A stretch of DNA of 64,000 nt from Lactonifactor sp050944855 (GCA_050944855.1 JBMNRU010000006.1:79964-143963); one strand, 5' to 3'; counted from the stretch's first letter, positions 45,236 to 55,317 are shown. Notes: generated by a model from the letters alone, not told the origin. Numbers and translations are program-made.

Positions 45236-46564
45236 ATGAAAAAACGATATTTGCTGATGATGGGGTTGCTTGCGGTGGGAATCTTATGCCTGACACGGCA
45301 GATAAAAGAAAGGGCAGAAGGTATCGTGGCGGCAGGAAATACTCCTATGACAAGAGAAGAGGTTCTGCAGACGGCAGACCGTATGGCAGCTTCTTATGAT
45401 TATGATAACGCTATCATCCTGCTGCAGAGCCTTCCGGGATACCAGCAGGACGTGGGGTTAAATCAGAAGGTGCAGGGATACGAGATGGCTCAGTCTGCAT
45501 GTGTGGCGATCCGTCCCCAAGAGGTTACTCACATTTTTTATCATTCTCTGGTGGTGGATCCCGGTCAGGGGTTTGCCGGCGATCAGGGAGCGGGATTCAG
45601 TCAATGGATGACTACCCTGGAAGAGTTTAACCGTATTACGCAGCAAATGTATGACAATGGTTATGTTTTGGTGCGTATGCGGGATCTGGTGGAGCAGACC
45701 GTTGATGCGGACGGAACGGTACATTTTACAGAAAAAGAAATTTTGCTGCCGCCGGGTAAAAAGCCTTTTGTCCTGTCTCTGGATGATCTGTGCTATTATC
45801 ATAGCTATGAAGGTCATGGGATGGCAGATAAAATCGTATTAGATGAAGAAGGAAATCCAAAGTGTGAGTATATACAGGCAGACGGCACGGCAGCTGTAGG
45901 AAATTATGACTGCGTACCTCTTCTGGACGCTTTTATAGAAGCCCATCCGGACGCGTCTTATCGTGGGGCAAAAGGAATGATCGCCCTCACCGGCTATAAT
46001 GGAATCTTGGGATACCGCACCGACAGCAGTTATCGGGATCAGCCGGAAGATTTGTATGAGGATAAGAAGGCATGGCTTGCAGCCCATCCGGACTATTGCT
46101 GGGAGAACGAATGTGAGCAGGCCCAAAAAGTGGCGCAGGCGATGATGGAGGACGGCTGGGAGTTTGCCAGTCACACCTGGGGCCATCGGCACATTGCACA
46201 GATTACCCTGGAAGAACTAAAGGAAGACACTGAGAAATGGATGGAAAATGTGGCACCTCTTATTGGAGGAAGCGATACGATTATTTTTGCCCACGGAGAG
46301 GATTTGGGAGACTGGCATGAGTATTCTCCTGATAATGAAAAATACAGATATCTGAAAGAAATGGGGTTCCATTTTTTTTGCAATGTGGATTCCAGCCCGT
46401 ATTTTCTCCAGATACGGGATGACTATGTGCGCCAGGGACGAAGGAATCTGGATGGATACCGCCTGTTTCAGGATAAATATGGAGACCAGAACCGCACCAT
46501 AGATTTGTTTGATGTCAATCAGGTATACGATGAGAGACGGCCGCCGGTACCGGAGTTGTCCTGA
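45236..46564 (+). CDS. Polysaccharide-deacetylase-fold protein, extracellular
   Basis: Protein of 442 aa with an N-terminal signal or anchor helix. The C-terminal 330 residues have NodB-type features: an Asp-containing LSLDDLCYY motif, ASHTWGHRH with its two histidines, and FAHGEDLGDW. These are degenerate compared with classical deacetylases, so activity is not certain. It might instead be a related hydrolase acting on wall polysaccharide. GCGGAGGGGAG precedes ATG 45236. Confidence 0.75.
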   Translation: MKKRYLLMMGLLAVGILCLTRQIKERAEGIVAAGNTPMTREEVLQTADRMAASYDYDNAIILLQSLPGYQQDVGLNQKVQGYEMAQSACVAIRPQEVTHIFYHSLVVDPGQGFAGDQGAGFSQWMTTLEEFNRITQQMYDNGYVLVRMRDLVEQTVDADGTVHFTEKEILLPPGKKPFVLSLDDLCYYHSYEGHGMADKIVLDEEGNPKCEYIQADGTAAVGNYDCVPLLDAFIEAHPDASYRGAKGMIALTGYNGILGYRTDSSYRDQPEDLYEDKKAWLAAHPDYCWENECEQAQKVAQAMMEDGWEFASHTWGHRHIAQITLEELKEDTEKWMENVAPLIGGSDTIIFAHGEDLGDWHEYSPDNEKYRYLKEMGFHFFCNVDSSPYFLQIRDDYVRQGRRNLDGYRLFQDKYGDQNRTIDLFDVNQVYDERRPPVPELS

Positions 46565-46720
46565 GCAGCGTTTTGCTAAAAGTCGGGGTATATCTAAGAT
46601 AATCCATGAAAAAACTATGAAAAATTAGTGAAAGCCTTTCTATTTTGTCATATTTATTATATAATCGTTTATGTATGACAAAAAGGGCGCAGTCCCATGA
46701 AAGAAAGAGGAAGTAATATT

Positions 46721-47902
46721 ATGAAGAGAAGAGTAGTAGCGATGTGCCTGGCAGTGTGTCTGGCATTTACTATGACAGCATGCGGAAATTCCGATAAAGA
46801 AGGAAAAGGCGGAGACAATGAAAGTGCTGCCAGTGATGAGGAATCAGCATCCCAGGTTCTGAAAGCCGTAGATTTGGAGGATTTAAGTCAGTATTTTACT
46901 CTGGGAGAATATAAAGGATTAACGACTACGCGTACGGTCTATGATATTACAGATGAAGATGTAGACTATCAGATACAAAGTGCGTTGGAATATAATGCAA
47001 CAGCTGTAACGGACCGTCCGATCCAGGAAGGCGATATTGCCAATATTGATTATGTGGGAACCATTGACGGTGAAGAATTTGAAGGCGGCAGCGGCTCTAA
47101 CTATGACCTGACGATTGGATCCCAGACCTTTATTGAAGGCTTTGAGGAAGGTCTGATCGGTGTGTCTTCAGGAGAGGAAGTGGATGTAAATGTGACATTT
47201 CCGGATCCTTATGAGAATAATGAAGAGTTGTCCGGAAAGCCGGCAGTATTTCATGTAACGGTGAATGGTATTTATGAAATCCCGGAATTAACGGATGAGT
47301 GGGTACAGGAAAACACAGAGTCTGCAAATGTAGAGGAATATAAAGCACTGGTGCGGGAACAGCTGGAAGCAAACAGCGGGGAACAGGCTGATTATGAAGT
47401 AAAGACCGCGTTGTTTGAACAGGTGTTGGCAAATTCTGAGGTAAGTGAATATCCGGAAGAACTTCTGGAAGCAGAAACAGAGGCATATAAAAAACAGGTT
47501 GAAACTTTGTATGCTACGAATTCCGGAATGACGCTGGATGATTTCATTACAACACAGGGATTCACGGTAGAGCAGTTTGAAAATATCTGTGAGGAAGGTG
47601 CCAAGACACGTCTGCAGCAGAAGATGGTAGTACAGGCTATTATGGATGCGGAAGGCATTGAGATTACACAGGGTGAATACGAGTCCATGCTGGAAGAATA
47701 TGCATCCTTCTATGGTTTTGAGGATGGAGCTTCCATGGTAGAGACTTATGGGGAAGATATGGTGAAGTTTAATATCCTTTGGGATGAAGTGTGTACCTTC
47801 CTGATTGATAATGCGGAAGTAACAGAAACAGAGGATGCAGGTACGGCAGAAGGAACAGAGGAACCTGCAGAAGAACCGGCGGAAGAAACACCGGCTGAAT
47901 AA
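46721..47902 (+). CDS. Lipoprotein FKBP/trigger factor-like foldase
   Basis: Lipoprotein of 393 aa. The signal ends in TMTAC (Cys near 21). An FKBP-type peptidyl-prolyl isomerase domain follows (about 90-180: GDIANIDYVGTIDGEEFEGG, SGEEVDVNVTFPDPY). Then a helical trigger-factor C-terminal-like region (about 190-370) and a short acidic tail rich in Glu-Pro-Ala. Trigger factor itself is cytosolic; here the same domains are exported, pointing to folding outside the membrane. ATG 46721 follows AGAGG; ATG 46697 is an alternative. Confidence 0.85.
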   Translation: MKRRVVAMCLAVCLAFTMTACGNSDKEGKGGDNESAASDEESASQVLKAVDLEDLSQYFTLGEYKGLTTTRTVYDITDEDVDYQIQSALEYNATAVTDRPIQEGDIANIDYVGTIDGEEFEGGSGSNYDLTIGSQTFIEGFEEGLIGVSSGEEVDVNVTFPDPYENNEELSGKPAVFHVTVNGIYEIPELTDEWVQENTESANVEEYKALVREQLEANSGEQADYEVKTALFEQVLANSEVSEYPEELLEAETEAYKKQVETLYATNSGMTLDDFITTQGFTVEQFENICEEGAKTRLQQKMVVQAIMDAEGIEITQGEYESMLEEYASFYGFEDGASMVETYGEDMVKFNILWDEVCTFLIDNAEVTETEDAGTAEGTEEPAEEPAEETPAE

Positions 47903-47916
47903 AAATAGAAGAAAAC

Positions 47917-47966
47917 AACGGGACGGATGCCTGGGTTAAGCCTAAGCAGCAGTCCCGTTATTTTAT
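47917..47966 (+). terminator. Terminator after the foldase gene
   Basis: AACGGGAC (47917-47924) pairs with GTCCCGTT (47952-47959), then a T-rich run. Confidence 0.7.
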
Positions 47967-47970
47967 TGCA

Positions 47971-49155
47971 TTAAATAATATGATAATGTTTCAGTGCCTG
48001 ATAAATACCGTCTTCTAATACGTCAGAAGTCTGATAGGAACAGTAGGGAAGGATCTCCGGCATGCTGTTTCCCATGGCAATGGCATGGGAAACGAATTTC
48101 AGCATGGACAGGTCGTTGGTGCTGTCGCCGATGGCATAGCAGTTTTCCAGAGGAATATGCAGATAATCCATCATATATTGAATGGCAGTTGCCTTGGAAT
48201 AGTTTTTTTGAATGATCTCTCCCATATTTTGTCCCCGGTCGATATAGGTCAGTTTATCATGGATGGCACGAAGGAAGCGTTCCTTATCACAGCCGGGAAG
48301 GAAATAAACAATGAATTTGTCAAAGGTAGCCGTACTGTCATCTTCAAACACATGGCAGGGGATGCCTCTTTTTATTAAAAAATCCATCATTTTCTTTTCC
48401 AACCGAGGAAGGGACGGAAGCCGGGGATCCTTATAGATATGTCCATTTTCTTCAAAAAAGGCAGAAACGCCACATTCTCTCAATAATTTCAGGAGCTCTA
48501 CACAAGTCTCATGAGGAATTGTGTGGGAAAAAAGCAGGGTATTATGGTAATAGAGATAGGTACCGCATCCGCACAGATAGCCGTCAAATCCCAGGTCGCG
48601 AAGCTCTTGTTCGATATTGAAATACGTTCTTCCGGTGTTGATAAAGGTAAGATGCCCGTTTTGTCTGGCTTCTGCAAGGGCCTGACGAACACTGTCCGGC
48701 AGGATCTGTGTTTTGTTGGTGATCAGCGTGCCGTCAATATCGAAAAATATCATTTTCACGGGATTGGTCTTCATATAAGCATGCAAAGCCTGAATAATTT
48801 CCAAATCTGCCGGAAGCCAGTCCACATCATCTAATTCACTTTCTGTTACCCAGCGTGCTGCGCTGTGTTCCAGCAGTGTGAAGTCGTTATTTTCCAGGCG
48901 GCACAGATAGCAATCCATAACCAGATGAAAAGTGGGATAGTCATATTCTAAAGTATAAAAATGGCGGAGAATCTGAATCTGCGCGTCTAGTTCTTCGTAG
49001 ATTTCCCGTACCAGGGCTTCCTGCGCTGTTTCACCGGGTTCCAGTTTACCGCCGGGAAATTCCCAGTATCCGCTGTATTCGCCATGTGCCCTTTGGGTAG
49101 TAAGGATACGTCCGCCGTCCTGTATGATAGCGGCGGCAACATGAATGATTTTCAT
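47971..49155 (-). CDS. Nudix hydrolase-HAD phosphatase fusion
   Basis: Two-domain protein of 394 aa. Residues 1-130 form a MutT-type Nudix domain with the box GGKLEPGETAQEALVREIYEEL. Residues 134-394 form a Cof-type HAD-IIB phosphatase with DIDGTL, the cap region and a C-terminal GDSTNDLSMLKFV motif. Both domains keep their catalytic residues. The fusion suggests sequential action on a nucleotide: pyrophosphate cleavage then phosphate removal. That is an inference. Confidence 0.88.
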   Translation of the reverse strand: MKIIHVAAAIIQDGGRILTTQRAHGEYSGYWEFPGGKLEPGETAQEALVREIYEELDAQIQILRHFYTLEYDYPTFHLVMDCYLCRLENNDFTLLEHSAARWVTESELDDVDWLPADLEIIQALHAYMKTNPVKMIFFDIDGTLITNKTQILPDSVRQALAEARQNGHLTFINTGRTYFNIEQELRDLGFDGYLCGCGTYLYYHNTLLFSHTIPHETCVELLKLLRECGVSAFFEENGHIYKDPRLPSLPRLEKKMMDFLIKRGIPCHVFEDDSTATFDKFIVYFLPGCDKERFLRAIHDKLTYIDRGQNMGEIIQKNYSKATAIQYMMDYLHIPLENCYAIGDSTNDLSMLKFVSHAIAMGNSMPEILPYCSYQTSDVLEDGIYQALKHYHII

Positions 49156-49358
49156 AATGATACTTCCTTTTTCTGTATTATAATTATTAGAATAGTGTTA
49201 TTTTAACATAAAAGCAAGGATATTTGGCTCCTTTTGCGGGTATTTCTTGCGCCGGGGTTTATTTGTCATTATAATAGGATCATGTGTGAAAGTCAGTATG
49301 CCTGCAGGTATATTAGCCTGTCAGAGTATTTTAAATGGCGGAAAGAATGGGAAAAATT

Positions 49359-49847
49359 ATGGAAAAAAATATTGAACATATGACTACCTTGTGTTATATC
49401 GAACAGGATGCGTGTTATCTGATGATGCACCGGATATCCAAGAAAAATGATCTGAATCAAGGGAAATGGATAGGCGTGGGCGGGCATTTTCAGGAAGGGG
49501 AAAGCCCGGAAGAGTGTTTGCTGCGGGAGGTAAAGGAAGAGACAGGACTTATGTTAACTTCCTATCGGCTCCGCGGAATTGTTACTTTTGTTTCCGATGA
49601 ATGGGGATGCGAATATATGTATCTGTATACGGCGGATGCCTATGAAGGAACATTGGAAGAGGCCGATATGGAAAGCTGCAGTGAAGGTGTACTGAAATGG
49701 ATTCCGAAAGAGGAGGTGCCCCGGCTGCATCTGTGGGAAGGCGACCGCATTTTTCTGGAACTTTTGCTGCAGGAAAAAGGCTTTTTCTCTCTGAAACTGG
49801 AATATCAGGGAGATACACTGGTGCGTGCTAAAAAGCGGATCTACTAG
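49359..49847 (+). CDS. Nudix hydrolase, 8-oxo-dGTP diphosphatase-like
   Basis: Nudix protein of about 162 aa with the intact box GGHFQEGESPEECLLREVKEETGL and a TLCYIEQD start. The group includes MutT and other nucleotide cleaning enzymes. Three starts are possible: ATG 49335, 49347 and 49359; no strong ribosome binding site separates them, so the start is uncertain. It is convergent with the rubredoxin gene, and a bidirectional hairpin overlaps its stop. Confidence 0.82.
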   Translation: MEKNIEHMTTLCYIEQDACYLMMHRISKKNDLNQGKWIGVGGHFQEGESPEECLLREVKEETGLMLTSYRLRGIVTFVSDEWGCEYMYLYTADAYEGTLEEADMESCSEGVLKWIPKEEVPRLHLWEGDRIFLELLLQEKGFFSLKLEYQGDTLVRAKKRIY

Positions 49848-49866
49848 ACAGTAAACCCGCTTTTTT
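49831..49866. terminator. Bidirectional terminator overlapping the Nudix stop codon
   Basis: AAAAGCGG (49831-49838) pairs with CCGCTTTT (49857-49864) across the end of the Nudix gene. Confidence 0.6.
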
Positions 49867-49870
49867 GCTG

Positions 49871-50029
49871 TTATTCTTCTTCAAATTCTTCTTTACCCAT
49901 TCCGCAGATCGGGCATACCCAGTCTTCCGGAAGGTCTTCAAATGCGGTTCCCGGTGCAATGTTGTTTTCCGGATCGCCAACTTCTGGATCATAAACATAA
50001 CCACATGGTCCACAAACATATTTTTTCAT
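49871..50029 (-). CDS. Rubredoxin
   Basis: Small electron-transfer protein of 52 aa. It reads MKKYVCGPCGYVYDPEVGDP at the start and DWVCPICGMGK near the end, giving the two CxxCG iron ligand motifs of rubredoxin. GGAGG lies 8 nt before ATG 50029. The sequence ends EEFEEE. It is convergent with the Nudix gene and probably serves peroxide or oxygen defence, as in other anaerobes. Confidence 0.95.
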   Translation of the reverse strand: MKKYVCGPCGYVYDPEVGDPENNIAPGTAFEDLPEDWVCPICGMGKEEFEEE

Positions 50030-50152
50030 ATTGATTACCTCCATTAATAATAGTAATTATTATCGTTATTAACAGTATATGACAGATAGAAGAAAAAAGC
50101 AAGGGGTTTGCGTATGATTTTCTCCGAAAATAATGGAAAACCCATAAAATGC

Positions 50153-50181
50153 TTGCGATAGGCAGGTGGGTATAGTATTAT
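50153..50181 (+). promoter_or_regulatory. Promoter of sstT
   Basis: TTGCGA (50153-50158), 17-nt spacer, TATTAT (50176-50181). Confidence 0.5.
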
Positions 50182-50249
50182 AATTTCCGAATATATGTTT
50201 ATAGATACGGCAGCGTACAAAAGAATATGAGAAAAGAAAAGGTGAGTGT

Positions 50250-51476
50250 ATGAAAGGTATTGTTCAAAAATGGAACGGTGTTTCCCTGATTCTTCGTATT
50301 GTCATTGGTCTTGCGATTGGTGCCATTCTTGGAGTGGTCGCTCCGCAGGCAACTGTAATTATCATTTTAGGTGATATTTTTGTAGGAGCATTAAAGGCGA
50401 TCGCCCCAATTTTAGTGTTTGTACTTATTATCAGTGCCCTGGCAAATGCCAGTACGGGTATCGGTTCCCAGTTCCGTACCGTTATTATTTTGTATATGAT
50501 GTCAACCTTACTGGCCTCCGTCGTATCGGTGCTCGCAAGCTATATCTTCCCGGTTACATTAGTTCTGACAGATGCGGTAAATAATGAAGCGCCGTCTGGT
50601 ATCTGGGAAGTGCTGAGAACCCTGTTGACGAATATGGTACAGAATCCGATCACGGCCATGACTAATGCAAATTATATTGGTATCTTGACCTGGGCAGTGA
50701 TTCTGGGCGTTGCACTTCGATCCATAGCTTCCGATACAACAAAAAGTCTGTTGGTCGATATTTCTGATGCCGTTTCCACTGCGGTTCGCTGGATCATTAG
50801 TCTGGCTCCGTTTGGTATTATGGGTCTGGTGTTCAATTCCGTGTCTACAAGCGGCCTGAGTATTTTTATGGATTATGGCAAGTTACTGCTTGTGCTGGTT
50901 GGCTGTATGCTGACCGTAGCATTTATTATGAATCCGATTATTGTATTTATCATGCTGAGAGAAAATCCTTATCCGTTGGTGCTCCGCTGTTTAAAAGAGA
51001 GCGGCGTAACAGCATTCTTTACGAGAAGTTCAGCGGCTAACATTCCGGTCAATATGCAGCTTTGTGAGAAACTGGGATTGGATAAAAATATTTATTCGAT
51101 CTCGATTCCTCTGGGCGCTACGATTAATATGAGCGGAGCAGCAGTTACGATCGCTATTATGACGCTGGCAGCGGCTCATACCTTAGGCGTGTCCGTGGAC
51201 TTTCCGTCTGCATTGATCCTTTGTGTGATGGCGACTTTAGGAGCATGCGGCGCATCCGGTGTGGCCGGCGGTTCGCTGTTGTTGATTCCTATGGCGTGTT
51301 CTTTATTTGGCATCAGCAATGATATTGCCATGCAGGTAGTAGGCGTTGGCTTTATTATCGGAGTCATTCAGGATTCCTTAGAAACTGCACTGAATTCTTC
51401 CGGTGATGTCATCTATGCGGCTACAGCAGAGTTTTACGAACGTAAAAAACAGGGAAAAGAAATTCATTTTTCATAA
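50250..51476 (+). CDS. sstT: Serine/threonine:Na+ symporter
   Basis: Dicarboxylate/amino acid:cation symporter-family protein of 408 aa with about eight or nine helices. It keeps the SstT features FFTRSSAANIPVNMQLCEKLG and LGATINMSGAAVTI. The family imports serine and threonine with Na+. AAAAGGTGAG precedes ATG 50250. Single-gene unit ending at a terminator. Confidence 0.9.
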   Translation: MKGIVQKWNGVSLILRIVIGLAIGAILGVVAPQATVIIILGDIFVGALKAIAPILVFVLIISALANASTGIGSQFRTVIILYMMSTLLASVVSVLASYIFPVTLVLTDAVNNEAPSGIWEVLRTLLTNMVQNPITAMTNANYIGILTWAVILGVALRSIASDTTKSLLVDISDAVSTAVRWIISLAPFGIMGLVFNSVSTSGLSIFMDYGKLLLVLVGCMLTVAFIMNPIIVFIMLRENPYPLVLRCLKESGVTAFFTRSSAANIPVNMQLCEKLGLDKNIYSISIPLGATINMSGAAVTIAIMTLAAAHTLGVSVDFPSALILCVMATLGACGASGVAGGSLLLIPMACSLFGISNDIAMQVVGVGFIIGVIQDSLETALNSSGDVIYAATAEFYERKKQGKEIHFS

Positions 51477-51497
51477 TATTCGTATAAGTTGTGCGGG

Positions 51498-51550
51498 AGA
51501 CATTCCTCATATATAGCATTAGAGTATGTGATATATGGGAATGTCTTTTT
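51498..51550 (+). terminator. Terminator after sstT
   Basis: A long stem, GACATTCC at 51498 pairing with GGAATGTC at 51538-51545, includes inner ATATAT-rich pairing, then five T. Confidence 0.75.
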
Positions 51551-51696
51551 GGCATTATAAGAAACTTTTTTTTCCATGAGATGAAAAATTCCGGGAGGAT
51601 ATGTATTTGTACAGGAAAAAGATATCAGGCCTTTGCTTAAGTATATTTGTTTGGATTTTAGGAAACATTCTTATACATAAGAAAAGGAGAAAAAAT

Positions 51697-53865
51697 ATGA
51701 AAGACAAAGTTTTTAGCATTTTACAAAGAGCCGGAAGGAGTTTTATGCTACCCATTGCCATCCTTCCGGTGGCTGGGCTTCTGCTGGGAATCGGAAGCTC
51801 TTTTACCAATGAAACTACGATTGTGATGTATGGCCTGGAGAAAATTTTGGGAAATGGAACAATTCTGCATGCCATGCTGGTGATCATGAATAAAGTGGGG
51901 AGTGTAGTATTTGACAATTTGCCTGTTTTATTTGCCGTTGGTATTGCCATTGGCATGGCAAAGAAGGAAAAAGAAGTGTCTGCACTATCGGCAGTTGTTG
52001 GGTATTTGGTTATGAATACCGCCATTTACGCGATGCTGACGCTCCATGGCGAGATCCTGGAAAATGGGGATATCGTATCGGATGTTTTGGAAGGAACGAT
52101 TACTTCTTCCTGTGGAATTCCCACCTTGCAGATGGGCATATTTGGCGGAATTATCGTGGGTTTGGGAGTAGCTTCTCTTCACAATCGTTTTTATAAAATT
52201 GTACTTCCCAATGCGCTGTCCTTTTTTGGAGGAACTCGTTTTGTACCGATTATTTCTACCATTGTATACATGTTTGTGGGTATTTTTCTGTATTTTATCT
52301 GGCCGCCTGTGCAGAATGAAATCTATGCTCTGGGCGGTCTGGTCACGGGAAGCGGTTATCTGGGTACGCTGCTCTTTGGCCTGATCAAGCGTGCGCTGAT
52401 CCCATTTGGTCTGCATCATGTATTTTATATGCCCTTTTGGCAGACTGCAGTGGGAGGGACCATGGAAGTTGCCGGAGAATGGATCCAGGGAGGACAGAAT
52501 ATCTTTTTTGCTCAGCTTGCGGACTCTGCCAATGTGATGCATTTCAGCGCAGATGCTACGAGATATTTTTCTGGTGAGTTTATTTTTATGATCTTCGGTC
52601 TTCCGGGCGCTGCGCTTGCCATGTATCATTGTGCCAGACCGGAAAAAAAGAAAGCCGCCGGCGGATTGTTTTTGTCGGCTGCTTTGGCCTGCATGGTGAC
52701 TGGCATTACTGAGCCATTAGAATTTTCTTTCCTGTTTGTCGCTCCGGCATTGTTTGTTGTGCAGGTGATACTTGCCGGTTCTGCTTACATGGTTGCACAT
52801 ATTTTAAATATAGCCGTAGGCCTAACCTTTTCCGGTGGTTTTCTGGATTTTTTCCTATTCGGAATCCTGCAGGGAAATGATAAGACCAGCTGGCTGTTGG
52901 TGATTCCGGCAGGTATTGTGTATTTTATCCTGTACTATGTGATTTTTAGATTTATGATTTTGAAGTTTGACTTTAAAACTCCGGGACGTGAAGAGGATGA
53001 TGCAGAAATAAAGCTTTATACAAGAGCGGATATAAATGCGCGCAATGCAGATACCGGTCAGAGAAACGACGGTATGGATGAGGAAGATTTATTCAGTGCA
53101 GATATTATACGGGGGCTTGGCGGGAAAGGCAATATTAGTGATGTAGACTGCTGCGCCACACGACTGCGATGTACCGTATATAAGGCGGAACTGGTAAACG
53201 ATGCGGTGTTAAAGAATACCGGAGCATCCGGTGTTTTGCAGAAAGGAAACAGTGTGCAGGTCATCTACGGCCCGCATGTAACGGTAATTAAATCAAATCT
53301 GGAGGACTATCTGGAAAAGGTATCGGACGTGGAAATGGCGGATGTACGGGAAGAACCGGTAAAAGAAGAAATAGCTGCCGGGGAAAAAGAAGCCAAGGTA
53401 GTCCGGAGCATCCTTATTTCAAGTCCGGTTACCGGAACGGCAGCAGACCTGTCAGAGACACCGGATGCGGCCTTTGCAGATAAAATGATGGGTGACGGCG
53501 CTGTTGTCATGCCGGAGGATCCTTTGATAAAAGCACCTGCAGATGGGGAGGTGAATTTTGTATTTGATACAAAGCATGCGGTCGGTTTTCTAACAAATGA
53601 AGGGATTCGCATACTGATTCATGTGGGTATTGATACAGTAAAGCTGGGCGGAAAAGGTTTTGAGGTTTTGGCAAAAGAGGGACAAAGAGTGAAAAAAGGG
53701 GATCCTTTATTGCGGGCAGATCTGGAGTATTTGAAAAAACATGTACCGTCTATCGCAACTCCGGTGGTATGTATGGAATTAGAGGACAATCAAAGAGTCA
53801 GATTGTTGAAGCAGGGTAAGGTGCAGGCAGGAGAGGCATTGTTTGCCGTTGATATTCTGGAATAA
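51697..53865 (+). CDS. PTS permease IICBA, glucose/N-acetylglucosamine superfamily
   Basis: One polypeptide of 722 aa with EIIC (about 1-410, membrane), EIIB (about 440-530, active site in VDCCATRLRC) and EIIA (about 575-715, with the HVGIDTVKLGG histidine region). This layout allows self-contained sugar import and phosphorylation given HPr. The superfamily is glucose/GlcNAc-like; the sugar is not determined. ATG 51697 follows AAAAGGAG by 7 nt; earlier in-frame codons are in the leader. Confidence 0.9.
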   Translation: MKDKVFSILQRAGRSFMLPIAILPVAGLLLGIGSSFTNETTIVMYGLEKILGNGTILHAMLVIMNKVGSVVFDNLPVLFAVGIAIGMAKKEKEVSALSAVVGYLVMNTAIYAMLTLHGEILENGDIVSDVLEGTITSSCGIPTLQMGIFGGIIVGLGVASLHNRFYKIVLPNALSFFGGTRFVPIISTIVYMFVGIFLYFIWPPVQNEIYALGGLVTGSGYLGTLLFGLIKRALIPFGLHHVFYMPFWQTAVGGTMEVAGEWIQGGQNIFFAQLADSANVMHFSADATRYFSGEFIFMIFGLPGAALAMYHCARPEKKKAAGGLFLSAALACMVTGITEPLEFSFLFVAPALFVVQVILAGSAYMVAHILNIAVGLTFSGGFLDFFLFGILQGNDKTSWLLVIPAGIVYFILYYVIFRFMILKFDFKTPGREEDDAEIKLYTRADINARNADTGQRNDGMDEEDLFSADIIRGLGGKGNISDVDCCATRLRCTVYKAELVNDAVLKNTGASGVLQKGNSVQVIYGPHVTVIKSNLEDYLEKVSDVEMADVREEPVKEEIAAGEKEAKVVRSILISSPVTGTAADLSETPDAAFADKMMGDGAVVMPEDPLIKAPADGEVNFVFDTKHAVGFLTNEGIRILIHVGIDTVKLGGKGFEVLAKEGQRVKKGDPLLRADLEYLKKHVPSIATPVVCMELEDNQRVRLLKQGKVQAGEALFAVDILE

Positions 53866-53873
53866 TTAAAATG

Positions 53874-53910
53874 GAAACGGACGTATTGTGCTAAAACATA
53901 CGTCCGTTTC
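53874..53910. terminator. Bidirectional terminator between the PTS and MATE genes
   Basis: GAAACGGACGTAT (53874-53886) pairs perfectly with ATACGTCCGTTTC (53898-53910) over 13 bp. Confidence 0.8.
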
Positions 53911-53916
53911 TAAAGT

Positions 53917-55305
53917 TTATACAGTTAATTCTTTATATACTTTCTGGATGATAATTGCCGAAATTACTGCTGTTAAGACATCTGATACCGGCATCGAATA
54001 AAGCACACCGTTAAGTCCGAAAAAAAGCGGCAATAGAAGAGCAAAACCAACACCGAATACAATTTCACGAATCATAGAAAGCATTGTGGATTCTGCCGCT
54101 TTGCCCATCGCCTGTAAAAAGATAAAAGTTGCTTTATTCACGCAGGCTAAAATGATCATACAAAGATAGATCCGAAATGCCTTTACAGCAAAATCGGTAT
54201 AATAAACACTTTCGTTAGCAGCGCCGAAAATTTGTATCAATATACTTGGGAAGAACTCTACAATGATGAATGCAGCCGCGCCTACGCAGGCTTCTGCAGT
54301 TAAGAGTATGGTGAATAAATCTTTTATTCGTTTTGTAAGTTTGGCCCCCATATTAAAGCCTATAATGGGAATACATCCCGCTGCCATACCGATAACAATA
54401 GAAATGATAATCTGGAAAAATTTCATAACGATGCCGACAACCGCCATAGGAATTTGTGCATACTGTTCCTGACTGAAAATTAGATCCATTGCACCATATT
54501 TGCGGATCATGTTGTTGATTGCCATCATTGCCGCAACAAGCGAAATCTGTGCAAGGAAACTACAAAGGCCAAGGGACAGTGTTCTGCTCAAAATTTTACT
54601 GTTCCATTTCAGGTCGCTGATGTTCGGCTTAATTATCTTTGCATGAAATAAATACCAGACAGCAAAGACAGCTGTGATAATTTGACCGGCCACAGTTGCG
54701 ATAGCCGCGCCCATCATGCCCCATTTGAAATAGAAAATGAATATCGGATCAAGGATTATGTTAATTACTGCACTGGCAATCGTGGACAGCATGGCAAATT
54801 TCGGACTTCCATCGGCGCGAATAACGGGATTCATCGCCTGGCCAAACATATAGAATGGCAGGCCAAGGGCAATCCAAAAGAAATATTCTTTTGACAATTC
54901 AAAGGTTTCTGCATTCACCCTGCCGCCAAAAGCTGTAAGTATTGGTTTTGCAAAGATAAGATATAGAATGGTTAAAAGAATACTGCTGATGATACAAAGC
55001 AAGATAGCGTTGCCGACGCTTCGAGTTGCATGGTCTGTTTTCTTTTCTCCAAGCGAAATGCTGACAAAAGCACAGCATCCATCACCGATCATAACGGCGA
55101 TGCCGAGAGCAATGACTGTTAACGGGAACACCACTGTGTTTGCAGCATTTCCGTAAGAACCGAGATAGGATGCATTTGCAATAAAGATTTGGTCTACAAT
55201 GTTATACAACGCACCGACTAAAAGAGAAATGATACAGGGCACTGCATATTTGCCCATAAGTTTGCCCACCTTTTCAGTGGCAAGATAGGATTGATTTTTT
55301 TCCAT
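53917..55305 (-). CDS. MATE-family efflux transporter behind an attenuator-like leader
   Basis: Protein of 462 aa with twelve predicted helices and MATE features (VGKLMGKYAVPCIISLLVGALYN). It differs clearly from the other two MATE genes in the window. The start follows AGGAGG directly on the minus strand. A promoter, a 16-codon leader frame and a terminator hairpin precede it. The gene lies divergent from a structured leader and a truncated merR, in an AT-rich patch that may be acquired. Substrate unknown. Confidence 0.88.
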   Translation of the reverse strand: MEKNQSYLATEKVGKLMGKYAVPCIISLLVGALYNIVDQIFIANASYLGSYGNAANTVVFPLTVIALGIAVMIGDGCCAFVSISLGEKKTDHATRSVGNAILLCIISSILLTILYLIFAKPILTAFGGRVNAETFELSKEYFFWIALGLPFYMFGQAMNPVIRADGSPKFAMLSTIASAVINIILDPIFIFYFKWGMMGAAIATVAGQIITAVFAVWYLFHAKIIKPNISDLKWNSKILSRTLSLGLCSFLAQISLVAAMMAINNMIRKYGAMDLIFSQEQYAQIPMAVVGIVMKFFQIIISIVIGMAAGCIPIIGFNMGAKLTKRIKDLFTILLTAEACVGAAAFIIVEFFPSILIQIFGAANESVYYTDFAVKAFRIYLCMIILACVNKATFIFLQAMGKAAESTMLSMIREIVFGVGFALLLPLFFGLNGVLYSMPVSDVLTAVISAIIIQKVYKELTV

Positions 55306-55317
55306 TTTAATTACCTC

